56,478 nt of DNA from DATGMS01 sp040905145 (GCA_040905145.1 JBBDSC010000034.1:1-56478), one strand, 5' to 3'; positions 17,468 to 26,984 are shown, counted from the first letter of the stretch. Numbers and translations are program-made. Notes: generated by a model from the letters alone, not told the origin.

Positions 17468-17992
17468 ATGAAATTGAATAGAATATTTACAATTTTTATG
17501 CTCATGGCTTTGGTGACTTTTTCTTGTAAAACCAGCAAAGTTAAAACCGATCAGGATAAAGCTGAGGAAATTAAAACCGATGAAGTTAAAACCAGTAAAG
17601 GGGATACCCATGGGATAAAAGGACAGGTTTTTTGGTTGGAAGGAAACCATATGCCCCAAGTAGTTGAAGAGGGGAAAACCACAGGAAAACCCGAAAAGAC
17701 GGGGATAAAAAGAGTTCTGCTCATTCATGAGTTGACGCACATCAACCAGGCCAGTTTGGGAGATGCCTTATTTGGGGACATTGAAACTCCCTTGGTGGCA
17801 GAGGTGGAAACAGATGAGACGGGCAGGTTTTCTGTAGAACTTCCTGTTGGAAAGTATTCTATTTTTACAGTAGAGGAAAATGGCCATTTCGCCAATATTT
17901 TTGACCTGGATAGTTATATCAATCCTTTTGAAGTCAAAGAAGGGGAATGGTCCCAAGCGGAAATTTTGATTAATTATCAAGCATTTTATTAA
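17468..17992 (+). CDS. Lipoprotein with carboxypeptidase-regulatory-like fold
   Basis: The 174-residue protein has a lipoprotein signal with lipobox VTFSC (Cys at residue 20), a Lys/Asp/Glu-rich linker with repeated KT.E.K units (residues 21-45), and then a beta-sandwich pattern (GIKGQVFWLEGN...VEVETDETGRFSVELPVGKYSIF) like the Ig-like carboxypeptidase regulatory domain of many Bacteroidota surface proteins. It is probably membrane-anchored in the periplasm or on the surface. The next gene starts 36 bp downstream. Confidence 0.65.
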   Translation: MKLNRIFTIFMLMALVTFSCKTSKVKTDQDKAEEIKTDEVKTSKGDTHGIKGQVFWLEGNHMPQVVEEGKTTGKPEKTGIKRVLLIHELTHINQASLGDALFGDIETPLVAEVETDETGRFSVELPVGKYSIFTVEENGHFANIFDLDSYINPFEVKEGEWSQAEILINYQAFY

Positions 17993-18028
17993 CCTTTATT
18001 GAAGTTTTTTACTATATTTTGAACTGAT

Positions 18029-18901
18029 ATGGAAGATCTCTCAAAATACCACCAACCAATTACGGATTTATTTAAGATGCCCAAAACGGAAAAGGAATGG
18101 GAACCTTATAAACTGACCGAAGAGCAGGTAGACTTTTTTCATGAAGAGGGCTATCTTTCTGGTATTAAATTATTGGATGATGGGCAGGTAGATCAACTTA
18201 GGGAGGAGTTGGATCTCGTGATGGACCCTGACCATCCCGGCCATCACCTGTTCCACGAATTTCACAGCAATGAATCCTCGGACCCTAATTCAGTCTTGTT
18301 CCATTCTTTGGGGCACTGGAGGCTGGAAAAAGGATTTCATGATGTGATTTGGAACCCGGCTTTTGTAATGGCGGCCAGTCAGTTGCTGGGGGATCGGTCG
18401 GTACGGTTCTGGCATGATCAGCTTTTTTGTAAACCTTCAAAACATGGGGGGGTGGTGGCTTGGCACCAGGATTACTCCTATTGGACCAGGACCATCAAAA
18501 TGCAACATTTGACTTGTTGGACAGCCTTGGATGATGCTACTACCGAGAATGGATGTCTGCACTATGTTCCAAAAAGCCATAAATGGGGCCTCTTGGAAAA
18601 ACCGCAATTGGCAGGTGAAATGGAAGGATTGATGAAATTTATGAGCCCGGAACAAAAGGATCAATTCAAGCCCATTCCCATAGAACTGAAAAAAGGCTAT
18701 GCTACTTTTCATCACCCGCTAATGGTTCACGGAAGTTACGGGAACAGTTCGGATATTTCAAGACGGGCCTTTGTGTTGAATGTTTTTGCAGATGGTACCA
18801 TTTCCAATACGGACGAGCCCTTACTGCAGGGGATCCCTTCCATCCCAAAAGGTGAAAAAATGGATGGTCAGTTTTTTCCTGTAATATTCGAGGCAAAATA
18901 G
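18029..18901 (+). CDS. Phytanoyl-CoA dioxygenase (PhyH)-family oxygenase
   Basis: The 290-residue protein has the Fe(II)/2-oxoglutarate dioxygenase triad: H146 and D148 in VAWHQDYSYW, and distal H234 in MVHGSYGNS, with an Arg (R245/R246) after it for 2-oxoglutarate. The region CWTALDDATTENGCLHYVPKSH is typical of the PhyH family. Such enzymes hydroxylate varied small molecules; the substrate is unknown and no biosynthetic cluster surrounds it. The length is complete. Confidence 0.88.
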   Translation: MEDLSKYHQPITDLFKMPKTEKEWEPYKLTEEQVDFFHEEGYLSGIKLLDDGQVDQLREELDLVMDPDHPGHHLFHEFHSNESSDPNSVLFHSLGHWRLEKGFHDVIWNPAFVMAASQLLGDRSVRFWHDQLFCKPSKHGGVVAWHQDYSYWTRTIKMQHLTCWTALDDATTENGCLHYVPKSHKWGLLEKPQLAGEMEGLMKFMSPEQKDQFKPIPIELKKGYATFHHPLMVHGSYGNSSDISRRAFVLNVFADGTISNTDEPLLQGIPSIPKGEKMDGQFFPVIFEAK

Positions 18902-19050
18902 AAAGCCACTTTCTTTTTGTAATTTTTTAAATATTTAGAATTAGTTCTCTGGTTTGAATGCATTATTATAAAAATAAATGCATTTATTGATGAATATAGG
19001 TGCAACCATTTTTCACTATTTTGCATCTACCTATTTGAAAACCAATAAGA

Positions 19051-19620
19051 ATGTTTATCCGAAGGAGTTTTACCACCGAAGCAGACATCATCAAAGGTTG
19101 CCTGAAGGGAGAAAGGAAAGCCCAGCAACTCCTTTATGAAATGTATTGTGGTAAATTTCTTGCCCTTTGCATCAGGTATATCAAAGACAGGGATATGGCT
19201 GAAGATGTGATGATAGAAGGATTTATGAAAATTTTCCAAAAATTGTCCCAGTTTAAAGAAAAGGGAAGTTTTGAAGGATGGATGAAAAAGATCATCATCA
19301 GGGAGTCATTAATTGCGCTGCGCAAACATAAAAACTTTGGATTGGAAATAAACCTGGATTCCCATGAAGATTTCCATGTTCATCATTATGAATCCACTGA
19401 CATGGAAGCAGCAGAATTAATGGAGATGATCCAGGATTTACCCCTTGGGTACAGAACAGTATTCAACCTCTATGCGATAGAAGGTTTTGCCCATGCTGAA
19501 ATCAGTGAACTGTTAGGAATATCGGAAAATACTTCCAAGTCCCAATTAAGTAGGGCAAGGAGTTTATTAAAACAAAAGCTAGCCGAACAACAATTAATAG
19601 AAAGGAGGATCAATGGCTGA
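19051..19620 (+). CDS. ECF-type RNA polymerase sigma factor
   Basis: The 189-residue protein has region 2 (residues about 20-90, with YIKDRDMAEDVMIEGFMKIF, the core-binding and -10 recognition helix) and region 4 (about 130-180, LPLGYRTVFNLYAIEGFAHA, then a helix-turn-helix ISELLGISENTSKSQLSRAR). No sigma region 3 is present, as in ECF factors. Its stop overlaps the start of the next gene by 8 bp, the usual arrangement of a sigma factor with its membrane partner. Confidence 0.93.
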   Translation: MFIRRSFTTEADIIKGCLKGERKAQQLLYEMYCGKFLALCIRYIKDRDMAEDVMIEGFMKIFQKLSQFKEKGSFEGWMKKIIIRESLIALRKHKNFGLEINLDSHEDFHVHHYESTDMEAAELMEMIQDLPLGYRTVFNLYAIEGFAHAEISELLGISENTSKSQLSRARSLLKQKLAEQQLIERRING

Positions 19621-20347
19621 AAAATATGAAGATATCGATGTGCTATTTCGGGAAAAACTCGCAGACCATTCGGAGAAACCTTCTCCATTGGCCTGGGAAA
19701 AACTGGAAACCAGACTTTCCAAGAGAAGAAAGAGCCCGGCGTTCTGGATGGGAATTGCCGCTTCTTTCTTACTGTTGATGGGCTTAGTCAGCCTCTTATG
19801 GTTCAGTATCCGGGCAACGGATGAGCAACTGAATACCCTAACCCAGCAGGAGGTAATTCCTGAAATACCAAAAAAGGAAAATATTGGGTTTGAACCTATT
19901 CAGGAAGAACCGATTGCTTTGGATACAGAGGACAGGCCTTCCGTTACCCCTGGAAAAAAGCCGGCCCCAACGTCCAAGCGACAACTTCCCATTAGGAAAT
20001 CAGAAACAGAAGAGACAACAACTGAAGCAAATGGAACCACAAAAGAGCCCCCCCTTATGCCAGAAATAGAAAACATGGAGCTTCCTCCGTTGGATCCGGA
20101 CTTTTTGATAGCTGAAAAAGGGCTTGTGGGGCAAGAAGAAATCGAGGTGGCTTATACGGTTAAGATTATATCCAACGGCATCAGTGATCAACCGGAAAAA
20201 GAAACTTTGGTAGAAGAAATTGAGAATAAAATAGATAAGATAGGAGGTTTGTTGAATAAAGCGGATCAGGGATTTGCTGACTTACAGGATGCCAAAAATG
20301 GCTTATTTGCCTCCATTATCACCAAAAAAGACAACAATAAAAATTAA
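19613..20347 (+). CDS. Single-pass membrane protein, probable anti-sigma partner
   Basis: The 244-residue protein has about 40 cytosolic residues (SPLAWEKLETRLSKRRKS), one membrane helix (about residues 43-64) and a long, acidic, Pro/Thr-rich periplasmic part of low complexity. This is the topology of Bacteroidota anti-sigma or sigma-associated proteins, although no zinc-binding ZAS motif is visible. Translational coupling to the upstream ECF gene supports the partnership; direct binding is inference. Confidence 0.65.
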   Translation: MAEKYEDIDVLFREKLADHSEKPSPLAWEKLETRLSKRRKSPAFWMGIAASFLLLMGLVSLLWFSIRATDEQLNTLTQQEVIPEIPKKENIGFEPIQEEPIALDTEDRPSVTPGKKPAPTSKRQLPIRKSETEETTTEANGTTKEPPLMPEIENMELPPLDPDFLIAEKGLVGQEEIEVAYTVKIISNGISDQPEKETLVEEIENKIDKIGGLLNKADQGFADLQDAKNGLFASIITKKDNNKN

Positions 20348-20367
20348 GGATCCAAATAGCAATAAAG

Positions 20368-21387
20368 ATGAAAAAGCACCTATTTACCCTATGTTTTTTG
20401 GCTATAGTTCAAATCGCCTTTGGAAGTGACCGTAACATGATGGCACCCAAAGATAGCGTGATTATAGAATTTGGCAATTCCGGTAAAATAATCCTGATTG
20501 TGGACAATAAGGAAGATTTTGAGAAACTGAAATCCATGGACGTTAATCAGATCATTAAGGAATTGGATTTGGAACTGGATGAGGAAACCGGTGAACTTAC
20601 CGTCGTGGAAATCCGCCATAAGGATGGGAACAAAGAAATTATCCGGGTGCATGAAGATGGACCGGAAACACGGGTTTCGGTGGGGAGATTAAAGGTCATT
20701 GTGGATGAATCAGGCAGTACACCCAAGGTGAAATTAGAAACCATTCCCAAAGATGAAGAAGATCCCGACTTTAGGACTTACTTCAATCTAGATCTGGGAA
20801 TCAACAACTATTTCGAAGATGGCGCTATTCCAGGGGGAGAAGCAGATTATAGTGTAAAAAGTTGGGGAAGCTGGAATGTAGGGATCAATTGGATGGCCAG
20901 CCAAAAACTCCAAAAAGGCAGATACTGGGATTTCGGCATGGGTGTACAGTGGTATAATTTCAAATTTGCGAACAAAGGTTACCAGGCCATTAATGGTGAT
21001 TATGGGGTGGAATTTATCAACAGGACGGATGTATATGGCTTCAAAAGCAAAATTTCCGCTTCCTATCTGACTGCCCTGACTTTGCTGAGATGGGATTTTG
21101 GAAAAATGAACGATAATGATAGAAATGGTTTGCGGGTAGCCGTGGGACCTTATGCAGGTTACCGTCTGGGTGGGAGAAGCAAGTTTGTTTACCGTGAACA
21201 GGATGGTTCAGGAAGAAGAAAGATTAAAGAGCCAATAGGAAGTAATTTAAATAATTTTCGGTATGGTCTTAGGGGAGAGGTAGGTTTTAGGAGTATTACA
21301 TTTTTTACAACCTACGACTTCAATACCTTACTTCAGAAGGATAGGGGGCCTTCCTTACATCCGGTAGCATTTGGCCTCGTGTTTTGA
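20368..21387 (+). CDS. Probable outer-membrane beta-barrel protein
   Basis: The 339-residue protein has a signal peptide (cleavage likely after IAFGS, about residue 20), an acidic N-terminal region with beta strands (about 25-130), then amphipathic strands with aromatic ends (FNLDLGINNYF, WDFGMGVQWYNFKF, ASYLTALTLLRWDF, YGLRGEVGFRSITFFTTYDF) and a C-terminal GLVF, which fit a barrel. It lies 20 bp after the putative anti-sigma gene, so the three form an ECF operon that may respond to envelope state. Confidence 0.65.
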   Translation: MKKHLFTLCFLAIVQIAFGSDRNMMAPKDSVIIEFGNSGKIILIVDNKEDFEKLKSMDVNQIIKELDLELDEETGELTVVEIRHKDGNKEIIRVHEDGPETRVSVGRLKVIVDESGSTPKVKLETIPKDEEDPDFRTYFNLDLGINNYFEDGAIPGGEADYSVKSWGSWNVGINWMASQKLQKGRYWDFGMGVQWYNFKFANKGYQAINGDYGVEFINRTDVYGFKSKISASYLTALTLLRWDFGKMNDNDRNGLRVAVGPYAGYRLGGRSKFVYREQDGSGRRKIKEPIGSNLNNFRYGLRGEVGFRSITFFTTYDFNTLLQKDRGPSLHPVAFGLVF

Positions 21388-21422
21388 ATAAATAGAGTGG
21401 ATTCTTCAAAACTATGTCTTAC

Positions 21423-21441
21423 CCTGAATTAAGTTGACACC
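21423..21441. repeat. Dispersed intergenic repeat, copy 2 (inverted)
   Basis: CCTGAATTAAGTTGACACC is the reverse complement of the core found at 17024-17051. It is followed at 21469-21600 by GC-rich, repeat-looking non-coding DNA (GCCCGCCTCACGGAGGGC and CGCCGCGCCTTTGCGTCCGC) unlike its AT-rich surroundings. Confidence 0.35.
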
Positions 21442-21630
21442 ATTTTTTAATGTTGCAGTTAATGTTTCACGCCCGCCTCACGGAGGGCAGGCAGCGAAAT
21501 GCGCAGCGGCCGCAGCGAAGAATTACGAATTATAACGTTGCGTTCGCCGCGCCTTTGCGTCCGCTGCGTGGGAAACAAAAATGCCCCATTTGAACCAAAA
21601 CCATCTAGTCAGGGCTTTGGCTCAAATTGT

Positions 21631-22128
21631 TCAATTCTCCATCCTATTTATATTGTAAATCAAATCCCTTTCCTCTCCTTTGAGGCGAAATAACCGTATG
21701 ATCCGTTCAGGAGAAGGTTTGGCCACAGATATTAAAACCAAGGTTATGGCATACGCAACGGTAAAACCGGCATTTTGGTAAAGGAACAAACCTGCGGCAC
21801 AAAGGAATCCCACCATAAGTAATTGCCAATACCTAGTGATAGTAGCCTTAGCGTAACGGCTGAACTTCTCTTCCAAATCTGCCCCGCTCCCCTTGATGTC
21901 CCTGATTTTTTTTTGAAAGTTTATTTGTTGGAATGCCAATAATGCAATGGCCAAAGACAGGCTGAATGGATCAAGGAATTCAGGAAACTCGGGGATCTGA
22001 ATAGTTCTGGTGGGACTGGTGGTATATAGGTAGGCCAAAGCAAAAAATGGAAGCGGAAGAATGATCAATATCAGCACATTCCGCTCCAAAATCCTAAATT
22101 TCCGCTTGATTGGTGGAAGGTCTTCCAT
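21631..22128 (-). CDS. Membrane protein, unknown function (165 aa)
   Basis: The protein has a charged N-terminus, a first helix (about residues 17-36, VLILIILPLPFFALAYLY), a second near 53-66, and two more in the second half (about 102-118 and 121-138). Between them is a charged linker (NFQKKIRDIKGSGADLEEKF). No family is recognised. Its start is 8 bp downstream of the reductase stop on the same strand, so the two are probably co-transcribed. Confidence 0.6.
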   Translation of the reverse strand: MEDLPPIKRKFRILERNVLILIILPLPFFALAYLYTTSPTRTIQIPEFPEFLDPFSLSLAIALLAFQQINFQKKIRDIKGSGADLEEKFSRYAKATITRYWQLLMVGFLCAAGLFLYQNAGFTVAYAITLVLISVAKPSPERIIRLFRLKGEERDLIYNINRMEN

Positions 22129-22136
22129 GGGTTTCG

Positions 22137-23243
22137 TTACTCAATACTGATTTTCACATTGCCACTCATCGGGTGAGAAACGCAGCAAAGGACATATCCT
22201 TCTTGGATTTCATTTTCACTCAGACCTGCATCTTCCTCCATCTTTACCTCGCCTGAAACTAATTTGCCCCTGCAAGCCGTACATAGGCCGCTTTGGCAGG
22301 AGTAAGGCATGTCTATATCTTTTTCCAAGCCAGCTTCCAAGATGGTCTGATCCGGTAAAACTTCAAATCCGAAATCCTGTCCTTCAAGAACTATTTTCAC
22401 TTCCCGGGTAAGTGTGGGGGTATCTTCAATTTCCATCCCCGCATCTTCAACTTTCCCTGATGTGGCAGTGTAGAAGCTCTCTTTCAGGATATTTTCCTTA
22501 TCTACTCCCAAATTTTTTAATGTAGCCAAGGTAGTGTCCATCAATCCTTCTGGTCCACAGGAGAAGTATTTCACCTTTTCTGCTTCCGGATAAACATTTT
22601 TTATCAAAAAGCCTTTAATTCTGTCGGCGTCTATTCGTCCTTTTAAGCCTGTCCAGCTTTCACTGGGTTGGGTAAGGTTGTGAATTACCCGCAATTTGCC
22701 AGGGTATTTATCCTCGAGTGCGGCCAATTCATCATTAAAAATAATTTGTTCTTCAGATCTACTGCAATAAAGCAAAGTCACTTCGGAATTAGGCTCATTC
22801 ACCAGCACGGACTTTGTAATGCCCATAATAGGTGTGATACCGCTGCCTCCTGTTACCATCACATAATGACGCTTGTTTTGGGAATGAAAATCCAATGTAA
22901 AATGTCCCATGGGCTTCATGATCTCAATGGTTTTCCCCGGTCTGATTTGATCATTCAGGTAATTGGAAATCAACCCCTCTTTTACCCTTTTTACTGTGAT
23001 ACCAGGATAGGGATCCACATAGGGAGAAGTACAAAGGCTATAGGATCTTCTTTCTTCTTGGCCATTAATATCCAATATGACCGTCAAAAACTGACCCGGC
23101 TTATAATCCAGGTAAGGCTCCGGCTGCTCAAAATATAACGTAACGGTATCCGCCGTTTCTTTCACAACTTCCCTAACTTTCAATGAAAGGTATTGACTGC
23201 TTTTTTTCTTCTCTTCTTTACTTTTAAATAGGTTAAACAGCAT
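22137..23243 (-). CDS. PaaK-like flavin reductase with C-terminal 2Fe-2S domain
   Basis: The 368-residue protein has, in order, an FAD-binding barrel (RRSYSLCTSP), an NAD(P)-binding domain (VMVTGGSGITPIMG ... YFSCGPEGLMDTT) and a plant-type ferredoxin domain at the C-terminus with the pattern C-x4-C-x2-C-x29-C (CQSGLCTACRGK ... VLCC). This is the architecture of the PaaE/PaaK reductases and related ferredoxin-NADP reductases that feed electrons to oxygenases or desaturases. No oxygenase gene is nearby, so its partner is elsewhere. On the minus strand upstream is a near-match promoter box, TACGTTTA. Confidence 0.88.
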   Translation of the reverse strand: MLFNLFKSKEEKKKSSQYLSLKVREVVKETADTVTLYFEQPEPYLDYKPGQFLTVILDINGQEERRSYSLCTSPYVDPYPGITVKRVKEGLISNYLNDQIRPGKTIEIMKPMGHFTLDFHSQNKRHYVMVTGGSGITPIMGITKSVLVNEPNSEVTLLYCSRSEEQIIFNDELAALEDKYPGKLRVIHNLTQPSESWTGLKGRIDADRIKGFLIKNVYPEAEKVKYFSCGPEGLMDTTLATLKNLGVDKENILKESFYTATSGKVEDAGMEIEDTPTLTREVKIVLEGQDFGFEVLPDQTILEAGLEKDIDMPYSCQSGLCTACRGKLVSGEVKMEEDAGLSENEIQEGYVLCCVSHPMSGNVKISIE

Positions 23244-23472
23244 TATTTATATTTCTTAAACGTATTTCTTAAATAATTTACACAATAAAGGCTTAAAGCT
23301 GATAATGTAGGAGTCTCTTCATTCTAATCACTATTTAAACACTTTTTTTTTACTCTGGTTCCTGAATCCTTCCTTTTCACATCATATAAATAAAAAATCT
23401 CCAACCCATGTATCACTTTTAATCATTCATTCGTCCGGATAATAAAGTCAAAAATTAAACCAACAATTAATT

Positions 23473-24216
23473 ATGAATACTAAAATGAAAAACAAAAAGT
23501 TCTCCAGCCTTTTGATGAAGGGTATAGGAATGTTAAGTTTGGCCTTCATTCCCTTCCTTACCAGCTGCCTGAATGATGAAGATAGTCGTTTGGCCCCTAC
23601 GCCGATAGCTTATGTTTCTTTTTATCATGGCTCTCCTACAACCTCTGCGCTAAGCATAGTGGTGGATGGAAATCTTTACAATACCAATTCTTTCAATTAC
23701 AGTACCTACTTTGACTATGGCCATTTTTTTACCGGAGATCGTACTTTCTCTTTCAAATCGGAAAATGCAGCCAATTCATTACTGGATACCGTGGTTACTT
23801 TTGAGGCGGATCAGGCTTACTCCTTCTTTATAAGTGAGGAAGAAGAAGGTTTTGAACCGATCATTGTGGAAGATGAGCTGGCGATGCTAAGTTCAGGAAA
23901 AGCCATGATCAGAATGGTCCACTTGTCACCAGATACACCTGCTGTCAGCCTTCAAATAGATGATGAAGAATCCGATTTAATTGAGGGTCAAGCCTATCGG
24001 GAGGTGTCTGACTACCTAGAGGTCAACGAAGGAAGGATAGATCTGAACCTCAAAACTTCGGATGGAGGAGAGACCTTGGTAACAGCTGAAAACATTAATA
24101 TCAGGGAAAAACGTATTTACACCATAGTGGTAAGAGGTTATGTTGACCCAGCTGCTAGTGCTGGCACTGCGAATAGTTTAAACCTGCAATTGATCAGAAA
24201 CTATCCCAACTATTAA
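23473..24216 (+). CDS. DUF4397-domain lipoprotein
   Basis: The 247-residue protein has a lipoprotein signal with lipobox PFLTSC (Cys near residue 32; the ATG at 23482 would shorten the leader by three residues). It then has two similar beta-rich parts, beginning AYVSFYHGSPTTSALSIVVD and MIRMVHLSPDTPAVSLQIDD, which match the repeated DUF4397 pattern. The function is unknown; it is anchored to the cell envelope. A terminator follows. Confidence 0.8.
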   Translation: MNTKMKNKKFSSLLMKGIGMLSLAFIPFLTSCLNDEDSRLAPTPIAYVSFYHGSPTTSALSIVVDGNLYNTNSFNYSTYFDYGHFFTGDRTFSFKSENAANSLLDTVVTFEADQAYSFFISEEEEGFEPIIVEDELAMLSSGKAMIRMVHLSPDTPAVSLQIDDEESDLIEGQAYREVSDYLEVNEGRIDLNLKTSDGGETLVTAENINIREKRIYTIVVRGYVDPAASAGTANSLNLQLIRNYPNY

Positions 24217-24261
24217 TAAATGTTTTCCTGGCTAAAGATCAATGTAACTAATAGCCAATAT

Positions 24262-24289
24262 AAAGCCTGGGGAATCCTCAGGCTTTTTT
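24262..24289 (+). terminator. Intrinsic terminator after the DUF4397 gene
   Basis: AAAGCCTGGGG (24263-24273) pairs with CCTCAGGCTTT (one G-U pair) across a three-base loop, followed by a run of T on the plus strand. Confidence 0.8.
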
Positions 24290-24459
24290 ATATATTTCTC
24301 CAGCGGAAAAATAATGAAAGCAAGTTCCACAAAATCAAATAGGAGAACTGCTTCATTCCAGAAAGCTCTTTGCTGAACTGAAGTTTGAAAATAAAGACCT
24401 GTTGTACCTGTTTTTAAAGTTTTAAAATTATTTTTACATTTCTTTAATGATCAAATGAA

Positions 24460-25809
24460 ATGAGCATGACTTTAAGCACCCTTACTGCTGTATCTTCAGT
24501 GGATGGCCGGTACGGTAGTAAAACCTCTTCTTTACGGAAATATTTTTCTGAATATGCCTTGATCAGGTATAGGGTAAAAGTGGAGGTGGAATACTTCATC
24601 GCCTTATGTGAGCTGCCATTGCCCCAGCTTGCGACTGTTGATAGGAGAGTTTTCCCACAGTTAAGGACTGTTGCAGATAATTTTTCGGAACAGGATGCAA
24701 GGGCGATCAAGGAAATAGAGAAAACAACCAACCATGATGTAAAAGCAGTAGAATATTTCCTGAAGGAAAAGTTTGGTTCCCTTGGACTGACGAAGCAAAT
24801 GGAATTTATCCATTTTGGCCTTACCTCCCAGGATATTAACAACACCTCTATTCCTTTGATGCTAAAGGAAGGTATGGAAGAGGTGGTCCTTCCCTCCTTG
24901 GATGAGGTTGTGGATAAATTGATCTATAAGGTGGAAGCGTGGAAAACTATACCCATGCTGGCCAAAACCCATGGACAACCTGCTTCCCCTACACGTTTGG
25001 GCAAAGAATTCCAGGTTTTTGTCACCAGGTTGGAGAATCAAATGGAGCTTCTTGCTCAGGTTCCCTATGCTGCCAAATTCGGCGGGGCTACCGGAAATAT
25101 GAACGCCCATCATGTAGCTTATCCGGAGATCGACTGGAACGGCTTTGCCAATGGTTTTGTGACGGGGCAATTGGGACTGAAAAGAAGTTATCCTACCACT
25201 CAAATCGAGCACTATGACCATTTGGCCGCCCTCTTTGACGGAATGAAACGGATAAATACCATCCTATTGGATCTGTCCAAAGATATTTGGCAATATGTGG
25301 CGATGAATTATTTTAAGCAAAAGATCAAATCAGGAGAAATTGGCTCTTCTGCCATGCCACACAAAGTGAATCCTATTGATTTTGAAAATGCAGAAGGGAA
25401 TTTGGGGATAGCCAACGCTCTATTGGAGCATTTGGCCGCCAAGCTACCGATCAGCCGACTACAAAGGGATCTTACAGACAGTACTGTCCTCAGGATCATT
25501 GGGGTGCCATTGGGGCATATGTTGATTTCCTTTGAATCCCTGAAAAAGGGCTTGGACAAATTGGAACTGAACAAGGCCGCTATAAATGCGGATCTGGAAG
25601 AAAACTGGGCGGTGGTGGCTGAGGCCATTCAGACTATTTTGAGAAGGGAAGGGTACCCCAAACCTTATGAAGCCTTAAAGGAACTTACACGCACCCATGA
25701 AAAAATAACCGAAGCTTCCATCAAAAATTTTATAGAAACGCTTCAGGTTAGGGAAGAAGTGAAATCGGAATTGAGGAATATTTCTCCTTTCAATTTTACG
25801 GGAATTTAG
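24460..25809 (+). CDS. purB: Adenylosuccinate lyase
   Basis: The 449-residue protein matches PurB throughout: N-terminal LSTLTAVSSVDGRYGSK, a central THGQPASPTRLGKE region with the catalytic His, and the fumarase/lyase-superfamily signature SSAMPHKVNPIDFENAEGN. It cleaves SAICAR and adenylosuccinate to release fumarate, two steps of purine synthesis. Either ATG 24460 or ATG 24466 may be the start; the second gives the E. coli-like N-terminus. No other purine gene is adjacent. Confidence 0.95.
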   Translation: MSMTLSTLTAVSSVDGRYGSKTSSLRKYFSEYALIRYRVKVEVEYFIALCELPLPQLATVDRRVFPQLRTVADNFSEQDARAIKEIEKTTNHDVKAVEYFLKEKFGSLGLTKQMEFIHFGLTSQDINNTSIPLMLKEGMEEVVLPSLDEVVDKLIYKVEAWKTIPMLAKTHGQPASPTRLGKEFQVFVTRLENQMELLAQVPYAAKFGGATGNMNAHHVAYPEIDWNGFANGFVTGQLGLKRSYPTTQIEHYDHLAALFDGMKRINTILLDLSKDIWQYVAMNYFKQKIKSGEIGSSAMPHKVNPIDFENAEGNLGIANALLEHLAAKLPISRLQRDLTDSTVLRIIGVPLGHMLISFESLKKGLDKLELNKAAINADLEENWAVVAEAIQTILRREGYPKPYEALKELTRTHEKITEASIKNFIETLQVREEVKSELRNISPFNFTGI

Positions 25810-25914
25810 GAGGATTTTAGTACAAAGTACAAAGCAGAGCTGGAAGGTGGGAGGCGGAAGACCGGAGAGTGCCGGAAGCTGATGTAGAATGTCCGAAGGA
25901 ATTATGGAAAGAAG

Positions 25915-25984
25915 GGTGTCAACTACACCCAGGACGTGAAAAACTTATAACTTATAATTCATCATTCCTCATCCATCATTCCTC
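25915..25984. repeat. Dispersed intergenic repeat, copy 3, with short direct repeats
   Basis: TCAACTACACCCAGGACGTG (from 25919) resembles the intergenic repeat at 17024. It is followed by two copies of CATCATTCCTC (25960-25970 and 25974-25984). The whole 25,810-25,990 gap is non-coding. Confidence 0.35.
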
Positions 25985-25990
25985 AAAAAA

Positions 25991-26914
25991 CTATTCAGGA
26001 AGTAACTTAAGGTATTGATATAATACAGGGGTAATCCTAAACCGGTTTTCACTTAATGTATAAAAACGGTTCCCATCAGGTGAAAAACCAATGGCTTCTC
26101 CTTGAGGTTCCGGCTTGTAAGGCAATTGAATGGGTTTTTTTCCAAGGGCATCAGGTATGCTTTCTCCCTCCGCTCTAGCCCAATAATAGATCGCCCAATA
26201 ATTTTTTATAGCAATTTGTTTTCCATCTACTGAAATATCCCCGCCTACAGCCATGGTGATGGGCAGCTTCATGACTTTTTCCAATAGGACTTTCCCTTTT
26301 CCCAACTGGGCTGCGGGAGCACGGTAGAGGGTATTGCTTGTATCACGTTTGGAGAGAAGGTAAACATCCCCGCTCTGAGGGTCTACCATTAGCGTCTCAG
26401 CATCCCTGGCCCCATCAGGATAAATCAAGGTAAATTGTTCAGGCTGGACCTTGGTCTCTTCCTTCAGCACTGTAGGTTCAGGGAATCGATATAATTGAAT
26501 TTCATCACGGTTGGAATTATTATCACCGATATCCCCCACATATATATAGGACAGATCAGGGTCTTTGCCTGGCCCAATGGCAATATCTTCCCAATCCCTG
26601 TTTTTAACCCCCTCCAATTGGATCCTTCCCTTATAGCTGCCCAAGGTATCTATCATATAGATATCCGGGCCCCCTCCACTGTCATTATGAGTGTACAGCA
26701 GGAAAGGGTGGACATGGGAGGATACTAAGCCACTGGCTTCATTGATGTTTCTGTTGTCCAGTTCGCCTAAGGCCTGTGGACCTGAAAACACGGAATCAAT
26801 TACCTTATTGCTTAACCTAAAATCGTATTTATCATAAATCTTTTCCGACAGCAAAAAGGGGACTGTCGAAAAGAGAAACAACAATTTTAGGGCGATGTCT
26901 GTAAAGGATTTCAT
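25991..26914 (-). CDS. Exported beta-propeller-like protein, unknown function
   Basis: The 307-residue protein has a hydrophobic N-terminal signal or anchor (about residues 7-22). Its body has propeller-like blades, with motifs such as NEASGLVSSHVHPFLLYTHN, RDWEDIAIGPG, YIYVGDIGDNNSNRDEIQLY and PQGEAIGFSPDGNRFYTLSE. These resemble phytase-like or SdiA-regulated/NHL propellers, but I cannot name a substrate. It is a single gene, separated from clpC by a bidirectional terminator. Confidence 0.65.
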   Translation of the reverse strand: MKSFTDIALKLLFLFSTVPFLLSEKIYDKYDFRLSNKVIDSVFSGPQALGELDNRNINEASGLVSSHVHPFLLYTHNDSGGGPDIYMIDTLGSYKGRIQLEGVKNRDWEDIAIGPGKDPDLSYIYVGDIGDNNSNRDEIQLYRFPEPTVLKEETKVQPEQFTLIYPDGARDAETLMVDPQSGDVYLLSKRDTSNTLYRAPAAQLGKGKVLLEKVMKLPITMAVGGDISVDGKQIAIKNYWAIYYWARAEGESIPDALGKKPIQLPYKPEPQGEAIGFSPDGNRFYTLSENRFRITPVLYQYLKLLPE

Positions 26915-26984
26915 TGATCAAGCAATTGCAAAAAAAGCTGCTGTTTTAAAATTCTCAAGGAAACAAAATTAAATGTTTGTTAAA

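Noticed and set aside
22668..23138. Plus-strand frame of 156 codons
   Set aside because: Antisense to the 2Fe-2S reductase gene; it is a shadow of that gene's codon pattern.
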